Shown: piece by piece, positions 60,036 to 64,000 of the stretch
Layout of the letters: each line of letters opens with the position of its first letter
Position numbering within the stretch: position 1 is the stretch's first letter
Assembly: GCA_002389905.1 (NCBI GenBank)
Contig: DGRE01000071.1
Location: 1-64,000, forward strand
From: Hungatella sp. UBA4396
GTDB taxonomy: Bacteria; Bacillota; Clostridia; Lachnospirales; Lachnospiraceae
Direction: 5' to 3'
Length of the DNA stretch: 64,000 nucleotides
The notes under the pieces: generated by a model
Database searches by the model: none
Told to the model about the DNA's origin: nothing
The model's input: the letters and a program-made list of their open reading frames with translations, nothing else
Position numbers and translations under genes: made by a program

Positions 60036-60047
60036 AGTTTGTTTTTT
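60018..60047 (+). terminator. Terminator overlapping the lacI-type stop
   Basis: AAAAAACAAAC and GTTTGTTTTTT flank a 7-base loop that contains the TAA stop. The right arm is itself the T run. Confidence 0.65.
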
Positions 60048-60051
60048 GTCC

Positions 60052-60077
60052 CATGTGGGAGCGGTACCACATGGGGG
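60052..60077. promoter_or_regulatory. GGTACC-type operator O3 within an inverted repeat
   Basis: GCGGTACCACA resembles half of O1 and O2. It is embedded in a perfect 9-bp inverted repeat, CCCATGTGG/CCACATGGG, with an 8-base spacer, about 80 bp before the binding-protein gene. A further AT-rich inverted repeat (GTATATATA arms, 60085-60124) follows. Confidence 0.5.
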
Positions 60078-60153
60078 ATACATGGTATATATACGGGAGA
60101 GACGTCATCCCGAATGTATATATAAAACTATATAAGAATGAGAGGGATTTATT

Positions 60154-61224
60154 ATGAAGAAACGAGCTTTAGGATTGATTATGGCGGTCATGATGGCAGG
60201 AACGCTGACTGCATGCGGCGGAAATTCAGCAGCAAAGTCCACGGAAGCGGCTCAGACAACAGCGGCAACAACAGCGGCAACGTCCGGAAGTGAAAAGCCA
60301 GCCGAACCGGAGGCAAAATCCGGTCCTTACAAAGTAACGGTTATTATCAAAGCGACAGATTCTTCCTACTGGCAGACGGTGTTGCTTGGAGCCCAGGCGG
60401 CAGCTGCCGAGAGCAATGGGGAGATTGAAGTGACTACTGCAGGTCCGGCATCTGAGACGGGAATTGATGAACAGGTTACTATTCTGGAAAATGCAATTTC
60501 TGCAAAGCCAGACGGTATTGTAATTGCATCGATCAGCTCTGAAGCAACCGTCCCGGCGGTGGAGGAGGCAGTAGCCGCAGGAATGCCGGTTGTAACGGTT
60601 GATAATAAATTAGCAACAAATGTTTATACACAGCATCTGGCAACTGATCATTATGCTGCTGCCTCAACAGCAGCTGAAAAAATGGTGGAACAGTGGAAAG
60701 AGGCAGGAATAGATCCGTCAGGTAAAAAGGTTGCAGTTATCAGTGCAGACTCCGGTTCTGCCGTAAATCAGGCACGTTGTGAGGGATTTGCAGATAAGGT
60801 GAAAGAACTTGTTCCCAATATTATCATGATAGAGACTCAGTATTGTGACAATGATATTGCAAAAGCACAGGATGCAGTTGATAACCTGATTCTCGCAAAC
60901 GAAGATTTAATTGGAATCTTTGGTGATAACAACCACATGGGAGATGGTATAGCGAATTCCATTGCACAGAATGGAAAGTCCGGAAATATCATTGCCTATG
61001 CATTTGACTCTGATGATACGGAAATCGAAGCAATTAAAAATGGCGCATTGACTGGTATTGTTGTTCAGGATCCATACGGAATGGGATATGAAGGTGTACT
61101 TTCTGTAATCGCATCTTTAAAAGGCGAGAGTGTTGAGAAAGATGTTGTAGCGCCTACGACTCTGGTAACAAAAGACAATTTGGATGTGCCAGAAGTACAG
61201 AAGCTGCTGTATCCTGGTAAATAA
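60154..61224 (+). CDS. CUT2 sugar ABC transporter substrate-binding lipoprotein
   Basis: The 356-residue RbsB/MglB-type protein has a signal peptide and lipobox 'LTAC' near residue 21, an Ala/Thr linker, then 'YKVTVIIKATDSSYWQTV', 'ISAKPDGIVIASISSEATV' and 'GIFGDNNHMGDGIANSI'. It binds a monosaccharide or polyol and delivers it to the two following gene products. The ligand is unknown. Confidence 0.92.
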   Translation: MKKRALGLIMAVMMAGTLTACGGNSAAKSTEAAQTTAATTAATSGSEKPAEPEAKSGPYKVTVIIKATDSSYWQTVLLGAQAAAAESNGEIEVTTAGPASETGIDEQVTILENAISAKPDGIVIASISSEATVPAVEEAVAAGMPVVTVDNKLATNVYTQHLATDHYAAASTAAEKMVEQWKEAGIDPSGKKVAVISADSGSAVNQARCEGFADKVKELVPNIIMIETQYCDNDIAKAQDAVDNLILANEDLIGIFGDNNHMGDGIANSIAQNGKSGNIIAYAFDSDDTEIEAIKNGALTGIVVQDPYGMGYEGVLSVIASLKGESVEKDVVAPTTLVTKDNLDVPEVQKLLYPGK

Positions 61225-61259
61225 ATGTCAATTAGTCTGAAATTTATGGAGGTTGGTAA

Positions 61260-62771
61260 ATGCAGGAACAAATAACACCCATTGTCTCCATGAAAGGAAT
61301 TGTAAAGGAGTTCCCAGGTGTACGCGCTCTTTCCGGCGTGGACCTGGAGCTCCTTCCAGGAGAAGTACATGCACTGGTAGGTGAGAATGGTGCGGGCAAA
61401 TCTACAATTATTAAAATACTGATGGGAGTCTATACGAAAACAGCAGGAGAAATCTATTTAAATGGTGAGAAAAAAGATATTAAATCTCCTTTTCATGCAC
61501 AGTCACTGGGATTGGGAGCCGTGTATCAGGATGTGAACCTGGCACAGCATCTTTCTGTAGCTGAGAACTTCTTCATGGGACAACTGCCCAGAACAAAATT
61601 TGGTACCGTAGATTATACCCATATGTATAAAGAAACAAAAGAAACACTGGACTCCATCGAGGTACATGTAGACCCGAAAGCAATTATCAAAACGCTGTCA
61701 GTGGCGCAGCAGGAGATGGTAGCAATTGGAAAGACCATGCACCAAAAGGCGAGAGCAGTCATTTTTGATGAACCGACAGCGCTGCTGACAGCAGATGAGA
61801 CAAAACAGCTGTTCAGAATCATTGATAAGCTGAAACAGGAAGGTGTGGGGGTTTTGTATATCTCACACCGTATGGAAGAGATATTCAGTATCTGTGACCG
61901 GGCAACTGTTTTAAAAGATGGAAGCCTGGTGGGAACTGTTGATATGGAAAATACGGATGAAGACCGCCTCATCTCTATGATGGTGGGAAGAAATGTAAAT
62001 GATATGTATCAAATTGAGCATGTACAGCCGGGTGAGACTATTCTTAAGGTGGAAAATATTTCAAGGGGGACAGCCTTTCAAAATATAAGCTTTGAAGTAA
62101 AGCGGGGCGAGATATTTGGACTGTTTGGATTGGTGGGTTCGGGACGGACTGAAATTGTGAGATCGATTTTCGGAGCCGATGCCAAAGACTCGGGAAAAGT
62201 GACTTTTATGGGGAAGTCGGCAGATTTCACCAGACCGGTACAAGGGATTCGAGCCGGTATTGCGCTGCTCCCGGAAGACAGGCGGGCCCAGGGGCTGGCG
62301 CTGGGCATGTCAGTTGCAGACAACACCAACATGGTTGCAGTACATCGCATCGCTCGTCTGGGAATCATGAATAAAGGAAAAATCCAACGAATTGCCCAGG
62401 AGTATGTAGAAAAGCTCAGGACAAAGACACCGACGGTTTATCAGTCGGTGAAAAATCTGTCCGGAGGTAACCAGCAAAAGGTTGTTATATCGAAATGGCT
62501 GGCTCAGGACAGTGATCTGTTTATTTTTGATGAACCCACGGTAGGGGTTGATGTGGGGGCAAAACTTGAAATCTATAAAGTATTTGAATCATTAATTAAG
62601 GAAGGCAAGACCATAATCATTATATCCTCTTATCTTCCGGAGGTAATGGGGCTTGCAAGCAGAATGATGGTGATGTATGAAGGACGTCAGATGGGAATCA
62701 TTTCCCGGGAAGAGTTTACCGATGAAAACATCATGCGGTATGCTTCCGGTATGAAAGGAAAGGAGTCATAA
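61260..62771 (+). CDS. CUT2 sugar ABC transporter ATP-binding protein (RbsA/MglA-type)
   Basis: The 503-residue protein has two ABC domains in tandem. The first has Walker A 'GENGAGKST', 'LSVAQQEMVAIG' and 'VIFDEPTALL'. The second has the degenerate P-loop 'GLVGSGRTE' typical of this class, with signature 'LSGGNQQKVV' and 'FIFDEPTVGVD'. It energises import through the permease encoded 5 bp downstream. It looks complete. Confidence 0.95.
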   Translation: MQEQITPIVSMKGIVKEFPGVRALSGVDLELLPGEVHALVGENGAGKSTIIKILMGVYTKTAGEIYLNGEKKDIKSPFHAQSLGLGAVYQDVNLAQHLSVAENFFMGQLPRTKFGTVDYTHMYKETKETLDSIEVHVDPKAIIKTLSVAQQEMVAIGKTMHQKARAVIFDEPTALLTADETKQLFRIIDKLKQEGVGVLYISHRMEEIFSICDRATVLKDGSLVGTVDMENTDEDRLISMMVGRNVNDMYQIEHVQPGETILKVENISRGTAFQNISFEVKRGEIFGLFGLVGSGRTEIVRSIFGADAKDSGKVTFMGKSADFTRPVQGIRAGIALLPEDRRAQGLALGMSVADNTNMVAVHRIARLGIMNKGKIQRIAQEYVEKLRTKTPTVYQSVKNLSGGNQQKVVISKWLAQDSDLFIFDEPTVGVDVGAKLEIYKVFESLIKEGKTIIIISSYLPEVMGLASRMMVMYEGRQMGIISREEFTDENIMRYASGMKGKES

Positions 62772-62776
62772 AGGCT

Positions 62777-63730
62777 ATGGCGGAAAAGAAAAAACAAAAT
62801 CTGTTCCTGTCTCGCTTTCAGACGGAGCTGCTGCTGGTGGGGATTTTGATCGTATTATTTTTGTTCTTTGGTGTGAAGTCGCCGGTATTTTTAAAGGTGG
62901 ACACACTTATGAAGCTGTTAAAGCAGGCTTCTATATATGGGATTATAGCCATCGGAATGACATTTGTTATTACGTCCTCCGGCATTGACTTGTCTGTTGG
63001 CTCGGTGATTGGCTTATCAGGAATTGTGGTCTCCATGTGTATGGTAAGGGGGGTCCCGGTTATTGTATCAATTTTGATTGCCATAGGCGCAAGTATGTTA
63101 GTTGGATTGTTTAACGGAGTCCTGGTACATAATGCAAAGGTTCCGCCGTTCATTGCCACCATGGCCTCCATGACGGTTGTCAGGAATGTCATTCTGTTGA
63201 TGACAGGGGCCAAAACCATATCTAACCTTCCTCAGAGCTTTACGGCTTTTGCATCAGGATCCATGTTGGGAATTCCCAATATGTTTCTAACCTGGCTGGC
63301 GATTATTATCCTGGGTATTTTCATTACAGGAAGAACTGTTTTTGGAAGAAATATCTATGCTTATGGAAGCAATAAAGAATCTGCTAGATTAAGCGGAATC
63401 AATATTTCCTCAACCGTGTATGGGGTGTATATATTCTCCGCCATTGTTTGTGGAATTGCAGGCATTCTGATGGCGGCCCGCCTTGGTAATGGAGTGCCGA
63501 CTTCCGGTGATGGATATGAGCTTGATGCAATTGCTGCTTCAGTTGTTGGCGGTGCCAGCCTGGATGGCGGTGAAGGTTCCGTAATAGGTACCGTTCTTGG
63601 AGCTATGATTATGGCCACGCTGCGCCAGGGCGGAATATTGCTTGGAATCAATTCATTTATCATGGAAATTATTATAGGTTCGTTAATTGCAATAGCAGTT
63701 GTAATTGATAAAATGCGGAAAAGCCGATAG
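62777..63730 (+). CDS. CUT2 sugar ABC transporter permease (RbsC-type)
   Basis: The 317-residue membrane protein has about nine hydrophobic helices and RbsC-family signatures 'SSGIDLSVGSVIGLSGI', 'YAYGSNKESARLSGIN' and 'SVVGGASLDGGEGSVIGT'. It forms the membrane part with the preceding ATPase. The ATPase-binding loop includes the 'GSNKESARLSG' segment. Confidence 0.95.
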   Translation: MAEKKKQNLFLSRFQTELLLVGILIVLFLFFGVKSPVFLKVDTLMKLLKQASIYGIIAIGMTFVITSSGIDLSVGSVIGLSGIVVSMCMVRGVPVIVSILIAIGASMLVGLFNGVLVHNAKVPPFIATMASMTVVRNVILLMTGAKTISNLPQSFTAFASGSMLGIPNMFLTWLAIIILGIFITGRTVFGRNIYAYGSNKESARLSGINISSTVYGVYIFSAIVCGIAGILMAARLGNGVPTSGDGYELDAIAASVVGGASLDGGEGSVIGTVLGAMIMATLRQGGILLGINSFIMEIIIGSLIAIAVVIDKMRKSR

Positions 63731-63745
63731 ATGGAGGGAAAGGAT

Positions 63746-64000
63746 ATGATATACAGGAAAGTTGGAAAAATTTCGGAAAAAATTTCGGTAATTGGAATTG
63801 GGTGCTGGAATTTTGGCGGAGATTGGGATTCCATGGATGATAAGAAATCATCGCGGATCATACATGCAGCAATTGAGAAAGGAATCAATTTCTTCGACGT
63901 AGCACCGGTTTATGGATTTGGGCATTCAGAGATGGTTCTGGGAGCGGCATTGAAAGAAGGAAGTCACAGAAATAAAGTACTGATCGCATCGAAAGGCGGC
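63746..64000 (+). CDS. Aldo/keto reductase, N-terminal part (runs off the window)
   Basis: Eighty-five codons are visible: 'MIYRKVGKISEKISVIGIG' onward, with catalytic Asp and Tyr in 'FFDVAPVYGFGHSE' and the start of the Lys motif in 'IASKGG'. It is an NADPH-dependent aldo/keto reductase and probably acts on the sugar imported by the CUT2 system as the operon's first catabolic gene. GGAGGG and AAGGA lie before the ATG, 15 bp after the permease stop. Confidence 0.88.
   Translation, partial: MIYRKVGKISEKISVIGIGCWNFGGDWDSMDDKKSSRIIHAAIEKGINFFDVAPVYGFGHSEMVLGAALKEGSHRNKVLIASKGG

Noticed and set aside
63361..63888. 175-codon minus-strand frame across the RbsC-type permease and the reductase start
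   Set aside because: It is opposite two well-identified genes, with no ribosome site. The hydrophobic-looking sequence is the mirror of the permease.
1..64000. CRISPR arrays, tRNA or rRNA genes and complete insertion sequences
   Set aside because: I saw no regularly spaced short repeats, no tRNA-like cloverleaf with conserved TTCRA arm, and no transposase with terminal inverted repeats.

Overview
The window looks like chromosomal DNA of an anaerobic, carbohydrate-using clostridium of the Lachnospiraceae type (Lacrimispora/Hungatella/Enterocloster-like). The indications are Shine-Dalgarno-led genes of moderate GC, many lipoprotein-anchored ABC importers, YesM/YesN-type sensor-regulator pairs, LacI regulators, GH13/GH31 glycosidases and an anaerobic CO-dehydrogenase-family protein. 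This placement is inference from gene content. I see no rRNA, tRNA or CRISPR array.

Layout. 1-4.6 kb: a GMC oxidoreductase with a frameshifted gluconate-dehydrogenase subunit-3-like partner, then a stand-alone CooS-family protein that lacks one canonical active-site cysteine. 5.0-14.5 kb: an AT-richer defence island with a type I restriction-modification system (hsdM, hsdS, hsdR). Its specificity gene faces an inverted, start-less second hsdS and a tyrosine recombinase, bounded by two nested pairs of inverted repeats (20 bp and 142 bp), which is the structure of a phase-variable R-M locus. A toxin-antitoxin remnant and a RhuM-family gene follow. 14.6-20.5 kb: a divergent cis-prenyltransferase, then a leftward 2-aminoethylphosphonate import and degradation operon (ATPase, fused permease, binding lipoprotein, PhnW, PhnX), with an RpiR regulator upstream. 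21.6-31.6 kb: a leftward YesN/YesM pair, divergent from a rightward five-gene Liv-type ABC importer, an M20 amidohydrolase and a TSUP-family exporter. 31.6-36.7 kb: a LacI regulator divergent from a translationally coupled cluster of a PFK-family kinase, a divergent triosephosphate isomerase and a LarA-family nickel enzyme. I think this is the best candidate here for an undescribed pathway. 36.7-41.2 kb: an Rpn-type nuclease flanked by near-identical short repeats, an EcsC-family protein, and a LysR / beta-decarboxylating dehydrogenase pair. 41.3-58.6 kb: oligosaccharide utilisation, with a GH31 enzyme, an ABC importer whose binding protein carries an in-frame stop near its C-terminus, a YesM/YesN pair, a LacI regulator sitting on a duplicated gene junction, a second ABC importer and two GH13 glucosidases. 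58.8-64.0 kb: a LacI regulator with GGTACC-type operators, a ribose/galactose-type (CUT2) importer and the start of an aldo/keto reductase cut by the window edge.

The second half reads as a series of regulator + importer + catabolic-enzyme modules. The two CUT1 importers have no ATPase gene of their own, so they presumably share an MsmK-like ATPase encoded elsewhere. Start codons were chosen by Shine-Dalgarno position, and several differ from the longest open frame.
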